Below are positions 34,401 to 41,663 of a stretch of 64,000 nucleotides of DNA, one piece after another (within the stretch, counting starts at the first letter, position 1; the number at the start of each line of letters is the position of its first letter). Under the pieces are notes generated by a model. The model had not been told where the DNA came from, ran no database searches, and saw nothing but the letters and a program-made list of their open reading frames with translations. Origin of the DNA: Diospyros lotus (lineage: Eukaryota; Streptophyta; Magnoliopsida; Ericales; Ebenaceae); contig NW_026267104.1 in assembly GCF_014633365.1 (NCBI RefSeq), positions 5,578,587-5,642,586 on the forward strand, in the 5' to 3' direction. The translations under genes and the position numbers were made by a program.

Positions 34401-36211
34401 CCCAAAACACCCCTAGGTTACATATTACCGTTAGAATAAAACAATCTAACTAACTGTTGCTTGAAACCGATCAGGACTTTACTGCTCATTTCTAGATCTT
34501 CTACTCAATGCAAAACAACTCAACAATAAATATTGGCTACATTTTTTAAGCTTATAATAAAACAAATCAAATAGTTTCCGTAGGAGCTGTGACCCCAAAA
34601 CTTTCTCAAAACAGAAAAGCATCCCTCAAATGATTTTTTGGTGATATTTCAATTCTCTCTTTTGAGGGCAAGGCTTGGTAGCAACAATAAGGTTGATCCT
34701 CGATAACTGTAAGGACATGGGTGTAAGGTTGCTTACAAAAATGACCCTCTTCTGACCTTCACGAAGTGGTCAGCCTTGTGCATAAGGGACGCCCTTTATT
34801 TCCATTTTAACTTTCAAGGTCAAGAAATAGTTCTAGGAAACAACAATAAATAGGCAATAAGCAAACGGGGATATTATAACCAATATAGCGTAGAGACTAA
34901 AACCAAATCAAAAGCACGTTTCCAATGTTGTGCACTTCTTACCTAAGTCTCTCTCAGCACCTGGACTACTTTTGATGGCAAAATGAATTGGAATCTCTTG
35001 TTGCCAATTACATACCCATGGGCAAATTGGCATAGAGGCTGTAGCTTAGTGCAAGTGGATAAAAGCTTCAGACAGAAACCTCATAAGGGATGTGCCCTAT
35101 TCCCTAGGCAGAAGCTTCAGTGTTAAGCACTAACAAGGAACCTTTCTGGTACAGTAAATGTAATTATGTAATATTTCGGATGCATGGCCAATTACCATGG
35201 ATAGGGACCATAAGGTTTAAGCAAAAAAAAAAAAACTCCTGCACTAGACAATTGTCGAAAATGGGGAATGTTGTGTCATGAAAAACTTGGGTTCAAGAGG
35301 AACCACAGAGACTCCATATATCATGCAGAAAGAAAAAAAGCCCAAGGCATAGGACTGCATAATGTAAGGGGAAAAACCATAATAAATTTGCAAGATATGA
35401 GCAGGCATGGTGAGTCACTGAAAGTTCTACTAGTGCCACCTAGCATTTACCACTTAAAACAATAGTATAGGTACTGCATTGTAAGAATTTTTCCCCCACG
35501 AGTGATTGTCCGTGCGTCCCACACAAGCCTCAGACGAATAGATAAGTGCCCTTAATCTGTGGTAGCTTTTCTCACTACTTTTTCAGTTGAAGTTAGCATA
35601 TATTTGCAATACAGATATCACAATTTGACTTTTAGAAAATGATGATCTTGTTTAGGTGATTATCCTTCATCAGCTTACGTAGGACTGGGACATAGTTTTT
35701 ATTATTGCATAGCTCAAGAGACAAATAAATTGATGTAAGTCAACAGATTCCATAAAATCCAAGTATTATGAAAAGATATTTGCTTCAGAACAGATTCCCA
35801 TAAAATTAACTAAAGAGGGGGGTAGTTCAATGACATTACTTCAAACAGACCTTCGCCTCAATGTACGATAAATGAGCATTTTAACGTGACCTTAGGTCAT
35901 CTGCAATTAATCATTCTCAAAACACAGACATCCATGGCGACAAGAGACCCAAATCCAGAACTCCGACACCATGCTTTTCAGTTCAAAAACACAAGAACCT
36001 CACTACGGAAATCCAATCATTCAAATTCACATCACAGCGAAATGCGGAAAAAGAAAGATAACAAATTGACAGAAATCAATCGATCAAGTAGACACGAGGG
36101 AACCGGTGATCTAGGGGATGCGATGGGGCGAACCTTGAGGCATGATCTCTGGCGGAACTTGGCGTTGTCGTAATGAACATCTTTCATCGAGTACGGCAAC
36201 GATTTCGACAT
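10470..36211 (-). CDS. MNS3: Class I alpha-1,2-mannosidase, MNS3 type (GH47; 6 exons, 628 aa)
   Basis: Early N-glycan processing enzyme: MNS3 trims one alpha-1,2-mannose from Man9GlcNAc2 in the ER/cis-Golgi. Exons in transcript order: 36211-36134, 21314-20362, 13908-13656, 11381-11184, 10981-10833, 10725-10470. Phases close exactly (1887 nt). It is a type II membrane protein with a short cytosolic tail and a hydrophobic anchor at about residues 48-63, then a stem and the GH47 barrel ([39 protein letters not shown]). The C-terminal [10 protein letters not shown] carries the conserved Thr-Glu of the Ca2+ site. The N terminus (MSKSLPYS, then YDNAKFR) matches the start I recall for Arabidopsis MNS3, which places exon 1 at 36134-36211 beyond a 14,819-bp intron. 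An in-frame ATG 15 nt upstream exists. Length is close to Arabidopsis MNS3 (about 624 aa). The introns are full of transposons. Splicing across intron 1 is inferred, not observed. Confidence 0.92.
11877..12113. mobile_element. Tourist-like MITE in mannosidase intron 3
   Basis: 237 bp flanked by TTA on both sides (11874-11876 and 12114-12116). Terminal inverted repeats are GCGTGTGTTTGAT and ATCAAACACACCC. Together with the TTA target duplication this fits a PIF/Harbinger (Tourist) MITE. The interior carries at least four CCATGGAA-type palindromes and no coding capacity. Confidence 0.75.
12117..12720. repeat. Three-unit degenerate tandem repeat in mannosidase intron 3
   Basis: Related units start at about 12117, 12324 and 12585, each beginning with a variant of GTRACAYCACAKGTCCT followed by an AAAAG motif. 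Units then share blocks such as GGACTACTGAT, ACTCCATAT and a GGTTGGCTATGATA-like end. Spacing is 207 and 261 bp. It is probably part of a degraded dispersed repeat. It directly abuts the MITE ending at 12113. Confidence 0.65.
14340..15286. mobile_element. Possible TIR element in mannosidase intron 2
   Basis: GGGCTGTTTGGTATC at the left edge is inverted as GATACCAAAAAAGG at the right edge, with related subterminal motifs (GGATTA, TAATCC) near both ends. This resembles PIF/Harbinger-type termini. No clean target duplication was found, so boundaries and class are tentative. No transposase-like frame is visible. Confidence 0.4.
15860..17598 (+). mobile_element. Complete small non-autonomous LTR retrotransposon carrying a PRP40-like gene fragment
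   Basis: LTRs at 15860-16302 and 17165-17598 are alike over about 440 bp. A perfect 5-bp target duplication, TTTTC, lies at 15855-15859 and 17599-17603. The primer binding site TGATATCAGAGC (16306-16317) is one base off the complement of initiator tRNA-Met (TGGTATCAGAGC), and a polypurine tract (17152-17164) precedes the 3' LTR. The 862-bp interior has no gag, protease, RT or integrase. It contains a frame resembling the PRP40 splicing factor. Both LTRs have lost the canonical terminal TG, so the copy is probably old. It lies in mannosidase intron 2, on the opposite strand to that gene. Confidence 0.85.
16757..17104 (+). pseudogene. PRP40-type splicing factor fragment captured inside an LTR element
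   Basis: The frame reads [12 protein letters not shown]... then EPLVY..KQEA..AFKAWL, closely resembling the stretch of plant PRP40 (U1 snRNP-associated, FF-domain protein) that leads into its first FF domain. It then jumps to [42 protein letters not shown], which resembles a later PRP40 region, around the third FF domain. The intervening FF domains are missing, so this is a rearranged or exon-skipped capture. A TAG at 16754-16756 closes the frame upstream and a TGA ends it at 17102-17104. The identification rests on remembered family sequence. Probably non-functional, though it could be transcribed from the element's LTR. Confidence 0.65.
18026..18069. repeat. Short tandem duplication (about 22 bp x 2)
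   Basis: Two consecutive copies of a unit containing TTGTGTTCCGATCCATATCT. Seen directly; no function is suggested. Confidence 0.8.
18249..19144. mobile_element. Non-autonomous Mutator-like (MULE) element
   Basis: An exact 10-bp duplication TTTGGAGATA lies at 18239-18248 and 19145-19154. The ends are imperfect inverted repeats (GTAATCGAGTTGAGC at left; GCTCGACTCATTTGTGAC at right). The 896-bp interior is GC-rich from about 18290 to 18760 and then very AT-rich. Target duplications of 9-10 bp fit Mutator-like elements. No transposase is visible. The open frames in the GC-rich part resemble nothing I know. Confidence 0.6.
21869..22156 (-). repeat. LTR of the outer gypsy element (3' LTR, minus orientation)
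   Basis: About 285 bp matching 32430-32722 in the same orientation, from TTAACGGAT to GTACTAATGAAAA, with shared blocks such as CTTGCACACAAAGT and GACACTGCACCTGCTAGCAA. Minus orientation is deduced from the primer binding site beside the partner copy. Boundaries are approximate because both outer ends have decayed. Confidence 0.7.
22209..22858 (+). pseudogene. Chromovirus (Ty3/gypsy) integrase C-terminus and chromodomain fragment
   Basis: One frame, broken by stops near 22335 and 22641. It shows the integrase end ([20 protein letters not shown]), the connector ([26 protein letters not shown]) and a C-terminal chromodomain ([17 protein letters not shown], then [12 protein letters not shown]), ending in GGSIV just before the LTR. 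Integrases with a C-terminal chromodomain define chromoviruses. The upstream gag, RT and most of the integrase are absent. Orientation is opposite to the surrounding outer gypsy element, so this is a separate, truncated element. Confidence 0.85.
22859..23209 (+). repeat. 3' LTR of the chromovirus fragment
   Basis: Starts TGTTAGGACCCC right after the chromodomain frame and the purine-rich GGGCGGGAGTAT, and ends about ...CTATCATCA. No second copy was found in the window, in keeping with 5' truncation of the element. The right edge is uncertain by a few bases. Confidence 0.6.
23230..23632 (-). pseudogene. Gypsy integrase C-terminal region, distal part (outer element)
   Basis: The minus-strand frame has [22 protein letters not shown] and [11 protein letters not shown], the connector region found after the integrase core in chromoviruses, followed by shifted remnants ([14 protein letters not shown]). 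It continues the reading frame of 27234-27470 minus if the LTR element at 23638-27228 is taken out, which shows that element inserted into this gene. Inactive. Confidence 0.75.
23638..24167 (+). repeat. 5' LTR of the non-autonomous element
   Basis: Begins TGTCATGACC and ends GGTTCATGACA. It contains AGCTATATAAGC, a likely TATA box (about 23911-23922), followed by a long CT-rich leader typical of plant LTR promoters. Confidence 0.9.
24171..24182 (+). promoter_or_regulatory. Primer binding site (initiator tRNA-Met type)
   Basis: TGGTATCAGAGC three bases after the 5' LTR. This is the standard plant LTR-element PBS complementary to the 3' end of initiator tRNA-Met. Confidence 0.9.
25958..26329 (+). 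CDS. Unrecognised ORF inside the non-autonomous LTR element
   Basis: 124 codons, rich in Glu and Lys ([19 protein letters not shown]..., YFDDYQENF), with no domain I recognise. Its start region is conserved at the protein level in the related element on the minus strand at about 29600-29730, where stops interrupt it. It may be a family-specific protein or a captured host fragment. I do not assign a function, and it may not be translated. Confidence 0.35.
   Translation: MFREKLQEFAMILTKKYHYNFPTEYFDDYQENFNKEEFLKVEQKEGGVAKMEEKNVEGELWEYSEEQKEDVAELLIGADGLFVGKPSYEDIKGLDFLVFEQPKLIILSGHVERKTVNELYLHP
26700..27228 (+). repeat. 3' LTR of the non-autonomous element
   Basis: Near-identical to 23638-24167. 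Preceded by the purine-rich AAGAAATGGGGAA (polypurine tract). Confidence 0.9.
27234..27470 (-). pseudogene. Gypsy integrase fragment, proximal part (outer element)
   Basis: The minus-strand frame has [20 protein letters not shown], then [23 protein letters not shown] and TPFEVVYG, the conserved end of a Ty3/gypsy integrase core (the usual SAYHPQTDGQTE motif is altered). It is interrupted at 27228 by the inserted LTR element and resumes at 23632. Upstream, RT and RNase H are missing, so gag lies within about 100 bp of integrase: a large internal deletion. Confidence 0.85.
27560..28274 (-). pseudogene. Gypsy gag remnant (outer element)
   Basis: Minus-strand pieces in shifted frames: [51 protein letters not shown] and [13 protein letters not shown], the typical retrotransposon gag core, followed by a Gln/Asn-rich tail. 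Several frameshifts and stops make it non-functional. Its N-terminal part lies at 32332-32407, separated by the element at 28275-32215. Confidence 0.85.
28275..28650 (-). repeat. 3' LTR of the inverted non-autonomous element
   Basis: 376 bp, closely matching 31843-32215, with TGTCATGA/TCATGACA ends. Confidence 0.88.
29168..29730 (-). pseudogene. Element-internal ORF remnant shared with the sister element
   Basis: The minus strand around 29730-29600 reads [11 protein letters not shown](stop)[20 protein letters not shown], clearly homologous to the ORF at 25958 of the sister element but with a stop. A further open piece of 100 codons (29470-29168, with AWAEGFGG and [17 protein letters not shown]) follows. 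No known domain. Confidence 0.4.
31829..31840 (-). promoter_or_regulatory. Primer binding site of the inverted element
   Basis: The reverse complement reads TGGTATCAGAGC, the initiator tRNA-Met site, two bases from the LTR at 31843. Confidence 0.9.
31843..32215 (-). repeat. 5' LTR of the inverted non-autonomous element
   Basis: 373 bp copy of 28275-28650, adjacent to the primer binding site. Confidence 0.88.
32216..32331 (-). repeat. Extra copy of the element's PPT-proximal internal end
   Basis: Matches 28651-28770 closely (CTCCCCTTGAAAGG, then CAACTTATTACAACCAAGCC and TTCACCCATTGGTTTCTTC) up to CTTCTTATC, and then changes abruptly into the outer gypsy gag. So internal sequence lies on both sides of the 31843 LTR. 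Confidence 0.75.
32332..32407 (-). pseudogene. Start of the outer gypsy gag
   Basis: The minus strand from 32407 reads [18 protein letters not shown] and then ENIQQQE, beginning about 20 bp after the primer binding site. This is a typical gag N terminus. It is cut at 32332 by the inserted element; gag resumes at 28274. Confidence 0.65.
32430..32722 (-). repeat. 5' LTR of the outer gypsy element
   Basis: Pairs with 21869-22156. On its left, GCTCTAATACCA (reverse of a one-mismatch initiator tRNA-Met primer site, TGGTATTAGAGC) at about 32417-32428 sets the orientation to minus. Ends are approximate. Confidence 0.7.
33927..34525 (-). mobile_element. Candidate solo LTR
   Basis: A 599-bp block starts TGTTAGGATTATGAG and ends CTCAACA, flanked by ACAAA and ATAAA (possible one-mismatch 5-bp target duplication). 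On the minus strand it contains a TATA-like CTATAAATATAG. No second copy or internal coding region is nearby. Tentative. Confidence 0.4.
36134..36211 (-). CDS. MNS3: First coding exon of the MNS3 mannosidase gene
   Basis: Encodes the first 26 residues ([14 protein letters not shown]...), ending at CTCAAG before a GT donor (GTTCGC) at 36133-36132. The acceptor (CTGGCAG) lies at 21315, and joining keeps the frame into VITHTLLTT. The peptide closely resembles the cytosolic tail I recall for Arabidopsis MNS3, whereas the only ATG of the exon 2 open frame would give an atypical N terminus. It sits more than 12 kb from the nearest gypsy coding exon remnant and would be missed by annotation that limits intron length. 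Confidence 0.85.
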
Positions 36212-37149
36212 GCTCGATCCAGTCACGAGGTAGGGTTCCGAAGTCCTCGTATATAAATATATATATATACGCGTGTACGAACGGCTAATCCGACGACAAT
36301 TGGCCTCTCTGGACTCGTTGGGTTCCGAACAATTAGAGAGAGAGAGAGTAGAGTAGAGAGAACGAAAATGGATCGGTTCTGCGATTCGGTTTTTGTAGGG
36401 CGGCCGCCATGGAAGCTCTCTGTGTTTTCAGTCAGCGCCGTATCGGACGGAAGCCGCGTCTACGAACAATATCTACCCACCCAACACAACACATTATTAA
36501 TCTTCTACTAATCAGATCAAAGCCACCTGTACTAGTCCCCAATCAGATACTGCCACGCAGCAACCCGAACGTAGTTTCCTTCGAATGTTGTTTCATAATT
36601 TGGATAATGTTAAAATAGAAATGATCGATTAATTGCTTGAATGGATAATTACTATATGATTAAAAATAAACAATACTGACAATAATTTTTTTTTTTTTTT
36701 TCAAATGAAGATGCCAAATGGGCAAATTAGCATGTTTGTGGGTTTTATTTAGTTATGAAAAGGAAAATGAAGATATAAATTTCACATTAAGAAAAGCCAC
36801 GAAAATGTTTAATTTTATAAAATAATAATAATTTTAAATATTGGCATTAGTAGGTGGGTTTCTTAATTGGAAAATTAGATCATCAGGGCGTATGATATAT
36901 ATTATTATAATATCATTAGTTGTTTTATCCGTAATTTATACAGCATTATATAATAAGTCATTATTCAAATAAGTAAATAAAAGTTTGAGGAGATTATCTA
37001 TTGATTTCGTTATTTATTTTATTTATCAAAAAAAAGAAAGAAAATCACGATACTAATACATGAAAGTGATAGAATCTTATAAATTAGTCATTCAAAATAT
37101 TTAAAATAATATTTGTTAGAAATTATCTAATATAGATATTGTCGATGCG

Positions 37150-37640
37150 GAATTGATCGATTGTGATTCGTAGGCCCGTAATGAAAAAAATGAATACAAA
37201 TGCAAAGAGGAGGAACAAATCAAAACAAACAATAAGTCACATACATAGAAATTTTTATGTGGTTCGATCAGAATAATACCTAGTCCATGACTGTTCTCTG
37301 GTTATTCTGACAGAGTAACAATATATCATTATTATTCATCATCTTCTTTTACAATGGTATTTTGACCTCTATTTATAGTGTGGGGTGTTTACAATTTCCA
37401 CATAAATCCATAAATGGAAGAATAATGTCATGGGGACAAAGTGTCCTTATCAATCCCATAAAATTGGGAGTGGATTTCGTATTGTCAGGGATCTGGTTTA
37501 CCTCAAATAGGGTATGTGGCTCTCGTCTCTATTTATTTAGCAGTTTTATTATTATGCGAGCTGAACGGTTAGACTAGTGAGCTAGAAGTATCGCTGAGAG
37601 CTTGCTTGGTTAGGCCAGCGAGCTGGAAGCATCACTAAGA
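37150..37640. repeat. LTR-like repeat, copy 1
   Basis: Shares an ordered series of blocks with 38680-39115: GTGATTCGTAGGC, TATTCYGRYAGAGTAACAATAT, CTATTTATAGTG, TGTCCTTATCA and GGATCTGRTTTRCCTCA. CTATTTATAGTG reversed is a TATA-type motif, suggesting a minus-oriented LTR. Degenerate; exact ends were not found. Confidence 0.6.
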
Positions 37641-37719
37641 ACTCGTTTGGTTCTGTGGTTTAAGCTCGGGTCTCAGCGATGTGTGATATTGTTCTAACAA
37701 GCTCGGCCTTAAGCCTATT

Positions 37720-38334
37720 AGACCATCCCCAACCCAAAACTTCAAAATGATACAACTTTTACAATAAAATGGTGCAATTTTTACACTATCATATTAAGTC
37801 ATCTCCAGCCCATTACATCAAAACTTATACCAAATGAATAGTATTATTTATATTTTCTTATTTATTTAATTCATAAAAATTAATTTATTTCAAAAAATTA
37901 TTTAATTATTTATGTAATGGCAAATTAAATATTTGTCTTTCATTTTAAGTATATGTTGGAATTTATTTTTAATGTTTACGTTTCTGTATTACTCACGTTG
38001 TTCTCAACTTTTTAAATTTTATGAGGTAAAATATTTTTTGTTGTTAAATAATTATAATTATTTTTGCTTAATTTTAATTTATTATATTCTTAAAAATAAT
38101 GATCAAATTAAATATATAAATTAAGACTAAAATCAATAATTATACATACTAAAACAAAATTAAAAAAGGATATAATGGGAATAACATTTTTTTACATTGA
38201 CAGAGAAAGGGTAATTTGGGCATAAACTTCCCACGACAAAATGCCATGGATGAACAATGGGATGCCATATTTGGCGTCCCATTGTTCATCACACCATTTT
38301 GGTGTGATGTTTTGTCGTCTCATTAGAGACGGTC
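37720..38334. mobile_element. MITE with TTA target duplication
   Basis: 615 bp between TTA (37717-37719) and TTA (38335-38337). The inverted ends are GACCATCCCCAAC and ATTAGAGACGGTC. Subterminal copies of CCATTTTGGTGTGATG and related motifs are present. Very AT-rich and non-coding. Tourist/PIF-like by its target duplication. Confidence 0.65.
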
Positions 38335-38679
38335 TTAGGTTTCGGGAGATTAAGTCGATCTACTGGGTTGAGTCTAGCCCATAAAAAGTGATCTAAAAAA
38401 ATACCCATAACAGATACCATCATTAGCTTTTGTTTATAAAATTCATAAACTAGATAGTGAGTTACTATTTAAATAATTAATAAACGATGGATTATAAATA
38501 AAAAATATATTCTTTAATAGTTTTTATTGAATAAAAAGAGGAATGTGATATAACTAATATAGTGACCATTTATGAATCTACATATGAGTTTTTTTTTTTT
38601 TGAAAAATGTTTGATTTAAATCATAACTATTAATAGAAATGTGAATTTGTCATCTTAGCTCCATTACAATGAATGTCAA

Positions 38680-39115
38680 CGTTTAGAATTAGTTGATAGT
38701 GATTCGTAGGCTCATAATGGGGAATTAAGCCCAAATGAAAGGAGGAGAAACGGAATAGAACGTATGTAAGAGGTTTTTAGGTTATTCGGCCAAAACGATA
38801 CCTATTTCACAACTATCATCTGATTATTCCGGTAGAGTAACAATATGTTATTATTGTCATTATCTCTTATAATGGTGTTTTTAACTCCTATTTATAGTGA
38901 AAGTTGTTTACGATTGCATAAAATACAAAAGTATAAAGATGATATTATGGGGGACAGCGTGTCCTTATCATCTTCATCAAATCGAGAGTGAGTTCCGTAT
39001 TATCAAGGATCTGATTTGCCTCACATAAAGTAAGTAGGTCCCTTTCATTCAGTAGTAATATTGCTATGCAAGCTAAACGATTAAGCCAGCGAAATAAAAA
39101 TACCGTTGTTGGATA
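38680..39115. repeat. LTR-like repeat, copy 2
   Basis: Direct, diverged copy of 37150-37640. The pair may be the two LTRs of a gutted element or two independent solo LTRs; the MITE lies between them. Confidence 0.6.
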
Positions 39116-39557
39116 AACCCAATCCATGAGGAGTAGCGCAGTAAATACCCATAACAGTGAAGAATATAAAATTTATGCCATGAGTTTAGATGATCACGTA
39201 ACGAAAATGAGTTGATGGTTCATAGTTCAAGCTTGAGAGATAAATAATAAAAAAGAAACCGTTGAATTGCATAGATTACAATCCATTGTTGGGGGTTTTG
39301 TTTAAAAAAAAAAAAAAGTGAAATAAAAGTACGAGGGGATCAGCATCCGTTACTTTCTCTAATTTAAAAATTCGAAGTCAGTCAGGAAGTCATGTTAACT
39401 ATTGCATGAAAATGGAAAGAAAGGGGAAAGGAAAATCCGTAGTGTGGAAAGAGTAGGACCTAGGAGCAAAGCAAGAACTGCAAAGCTACACATTTTCTCT
39501 CTTTTCCTGCCTTGATGGACCGAGCGATAGGGCAGAAGCTCAGCTAAGGTTGAGGCT

Positions 39558-41663
39558 ATGAGAGCATTGAAGTTGGATTTGCTGGACAAGACGTTAAAAG
39601 AAAAAATGTCATTGAGAACATTCATCAAACACATGGGGCGCGTCACTTCCGCCCCCACTCTCTCGCACCTCCACAGTCGCCGCCGCCACAGCGCAGACCA
39701 GCCGCCGCTGCCGCAGCACCAGCAAGAAGACCCGTATTCGCTACTGAAAGAAGACCCAATTCAAGTGATCTCGGACCTCTGGGTCCGAGCCTTCTCCGAC
39801 CGTCAAACCCGCAGACCTTTCACCAACCTCACCGGCTTCCTCTCCAAGCTCGACCTCTGGGTGCTGGCCTACCAGCGCACGTGCGCCCACGTGACCGGCT
39901 CTTTCCCTTCCCGCGCCGCCCTGCAATCGAAAGTCCTCCACGACCTCCTCTCCCTGCGAAACGCCGTAGTTCGCGGCCGCTTCCTCTGGAACGCCAAGGC
40001 TGAGATCTACATTCGCAGCCCCCACGAAAAACCTTCCTCCAAATTGCTCTCCAAACGTGCCACCGTGCATTTTCAAGACCATGTGGTTCAGGAAGTCCTC
40101 CTGCTGATTCTCGAGCCCATTTTGGAGGCTCGGTTCTCGTCGAAATCGCACGCGTTTCGGCCCGGTCGGAACGCCCATACGGCTATTCGGACCATTCGCA
40201 GTAATTTTGCCGGGTACCTGTGGTACTTGAAAGGCGATGTAAGTGGAATTTTTGATGGCGTTGATGTGAATTTTGTGATGGGTTGTGTTGAGCAGGCTTT
40301 GAAGGATAGGAAAGTTCTTTGTCTGATCAGATTGGGGCTTAAAACACCAATAAAGAATGAATCACAATGCGGTAGTGGAGGTGAAGACGAGATTGCGAAG
40401 AAAAGGAAGAACAAGAAAGTGGGTCGTAGGAGGAACAAGACTCTAAATGAGAATGAGCCAAAGCCAGACCCATATTGGCTGAGAACTTTCTATAGTTTCG
40501 CACCTGAGGAGGCTGCCAAGGTACCTAGCTACGGTTGTTGTGGTATTCTTAGTCCTTTGCTCGCTAATGTGTGCCTTAATGAATTGGATCATGTAATGGA
40601 AGAGAAAATTGTTGAGTTCTTTAGGCCTTCCGAGCTTGATTCAATTTGGAAAGATTCTGGCGATGAGGGTAGTCATAACCCCGCTTGGCCAGAGTTTGTT
40701 CCATCAAGTGGAAGGGACAGAACGAGGAAAATGGATTATATTCGCTATGGGGGCCATTTTTTAATTGGGATCCGGGGACCTAGAGATGAGGCAGTGAGAA
40801 TCCGCAAAGAAATAATACAATTTTGTGAGAGCAAATATGGCTTGAGGCTGGACAACTCAAAGGTGCAAATAGAACACATTAGTAGAGGAATTCAGTTTTT
40901 GGACCATATAATATGTCTCCGGGTGATACATCCTACTCTTCATTACACTAAAACTGGTGGTGAAATTGTGAGTAAGAAAGGGGTTGGCACTTTGCTTTCA
41001 GTTACAGCTAGCTTACAACAATGTGCTCGTCAATTTAGAAAGCTCAAGCTCGTTAAGGGTGATAAGGATCCAGAGCCACTGCCTTGCACTCCAATGCTGT
41101 ACTCAGGTCAAGCTCATACTAATGCACAGATGAACAAGTTCCTCGAGACCATGGCAGATTGGTACAGATATGCAGATAACCGCAAAAAAGTTGTTGCATT
41201 TTTTGCATATGTGATACGGAGTTCTTTGGCTAAATTGTATGCTGCCAGGTATCAACTCAAATCACGTGCAAAGGTATATCAGATAGCTTCTCGGGATCTT
41301 AGTCATCCATTGAGGACAAGTAGCAACAGTTGTATGCCTGAATATTCTGATCTTTTGAAAATGGCATATGTTGATGCCATTGAGGGGGTACAGTTTTCTC
41401 GCATGTCCTTAATACCGTCTTGTGATTACACTCCATTCCCAAGAAATTGGTTTCCTGAACATGAGAGGGTGTTGCGTGAATATATCAGATTACAAAACCC
41501 CAAATTCTTCGGTGAGTTGCAGGGATCAGTCAAACATGACAGTTTAAATGTGCCTCAAGATGAGATATCTGAAATTGTTTGGGACTGCAAGACACTAGGA
41601 ATTCACAGCTTCTTGCCTAATCATGGAAAAGAAACAACAAATGCTTCATTGCTACCACTGTAA
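39558..41663 (+). CDS. nMAT1: Nuclear-encoded organellar group II intron maturase, nMAT1 type (701 aa, intronless)
   Basis: Splicing factor for organellar (mainly mitochondrial) group II introns; Arabidopsis nMAT1 acts on nad transcripts. Visible parts: an N-terminal basic, Ser/Pro-rich leader (about 1-57, consistent with mitochondrial import); RT-like motifs HAFRPGRNAHTAI (198-210), KGDVSGIFDGVDV (225-237) and GILSPLLANVCLNELD (329-344); and a C-terminal maturase X domain (SLAKLYAARYQLKSRAKVY). The catalytic YADD box of active reverse transcriptases is replaced by YGGH at 397-400, so DNA synthesis is presumably lost. A Lys/Arg/Gly-rich insertion lies at about 266-300. Start uncertain: M1 (39558), M17 (39606) or M26 (39633). 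Length fits Arabidopsis nMAT1 (about 711 aa). MNS3 is its divergent neighbour, as recalled for Arabidopsis At1g30000/At1g30010. Confidence 0.9.
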   Translation: MRALKLDLLDKTLKEKMSLRTFIKHMGRVTSAPTLSHLHSRRRHSADQPPLPQHQQEDPYSLLKEDPIQVISDLWVRAFSDRQTRRPFTNLTGFLSKLDLWVLAYQRTCAHVTGSFPSRAALQSKVLHDLLSLRNAVVRGRFLWNAKAEIYIRSPHEKPSSKLLSKRATVHFQDHVVQEVLLLILEPILEARFSSKSHAFRPGRNAHTAIRTIRSNFAGYLWYLKGDVSGIFDGVDVNFVMGCVEQALKDRKVLCLIRLGLKTPIKNESQCGSGGEDEIAKKRKNKKVGRRRNKTLNENEPKPDPYWLRTFYSFAPEEAAKVPSYGCCGILSPLLANVCLNELDHVMEEKIVEFFRPSELDSIWKDSGDEGSHNPAWPEFVPSSGRDRTRKMDYIRYGGHFLIGIRGPRDEAVRIRKEIIQFCESKYGLRLDNSKVQIEHISRGIQFLDHIICLRVIHPTLHYTKTGGEIVSKKGVGTLLSVTASLQQCARQFRKLKLVKGDKDPEPLPCTPMLYSGQAHTNAQMNKFLETMADWYRYADNRKKVVAFFAYVIRSSLAKLYAARYQLKSRAKVYQIASRDLSHPLRTSSNSCMPEYSDLLKMAYVDAIEGVQFSRMSLIPSCDYTPFPRNWFPEHERVLREYIRLQNPKFFGELQGSVKHDSLNVPQDEISEIVWDCKTLGIHSFLPNHGKETTNASLLPL

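Larger units (their letters stand above)
21315..36133 (-). other. MNS3: 14.8 kb intron 1 of the mannosidase gene, filled with nested retrotransposons
   Basis: The donor (GTTCGC read on the minus strand) follows exon 1, and the acceptor (CTGGCAG) precedes exon 2. Inside lie an outer gypsy element, two related non-autonomous LTR elements in opposite orientation, a chromodomain integrase fragment with its LTR, and a candidate solo LTR, all described separately. The stretches 32723-33926 and 34531-36133 show only unassigned intron DNA and I see no gene there. Confidence 0.8.
36212..39557. other. Intergenic region between divergent MNS3 and nMAT1-like genes
   Basis: The first few hundred bases (36212-36410) probably hold the MNS3 promoter and 5' UTR, with an AT repeat near 36250-36271 and a GA run near 36333-36346. 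The rest is AT-rich DNA with an LTR-like direct repeat pair and a MITE. No supported gene. Confidence 0.6.

Noticed and set aside
35030..35150. Possible tRNA-derived SINE (GTAGCTTAGTGCAAGTGG resembles a box A)
   Set aside because: No convincing box B or A-rich tail with target duplication was found.
39741..40438. Two long minus-strand frames inside the maturase gene
   Set aside because: Antisense shadows of the GC-rich 5' half of the maturase coding region.
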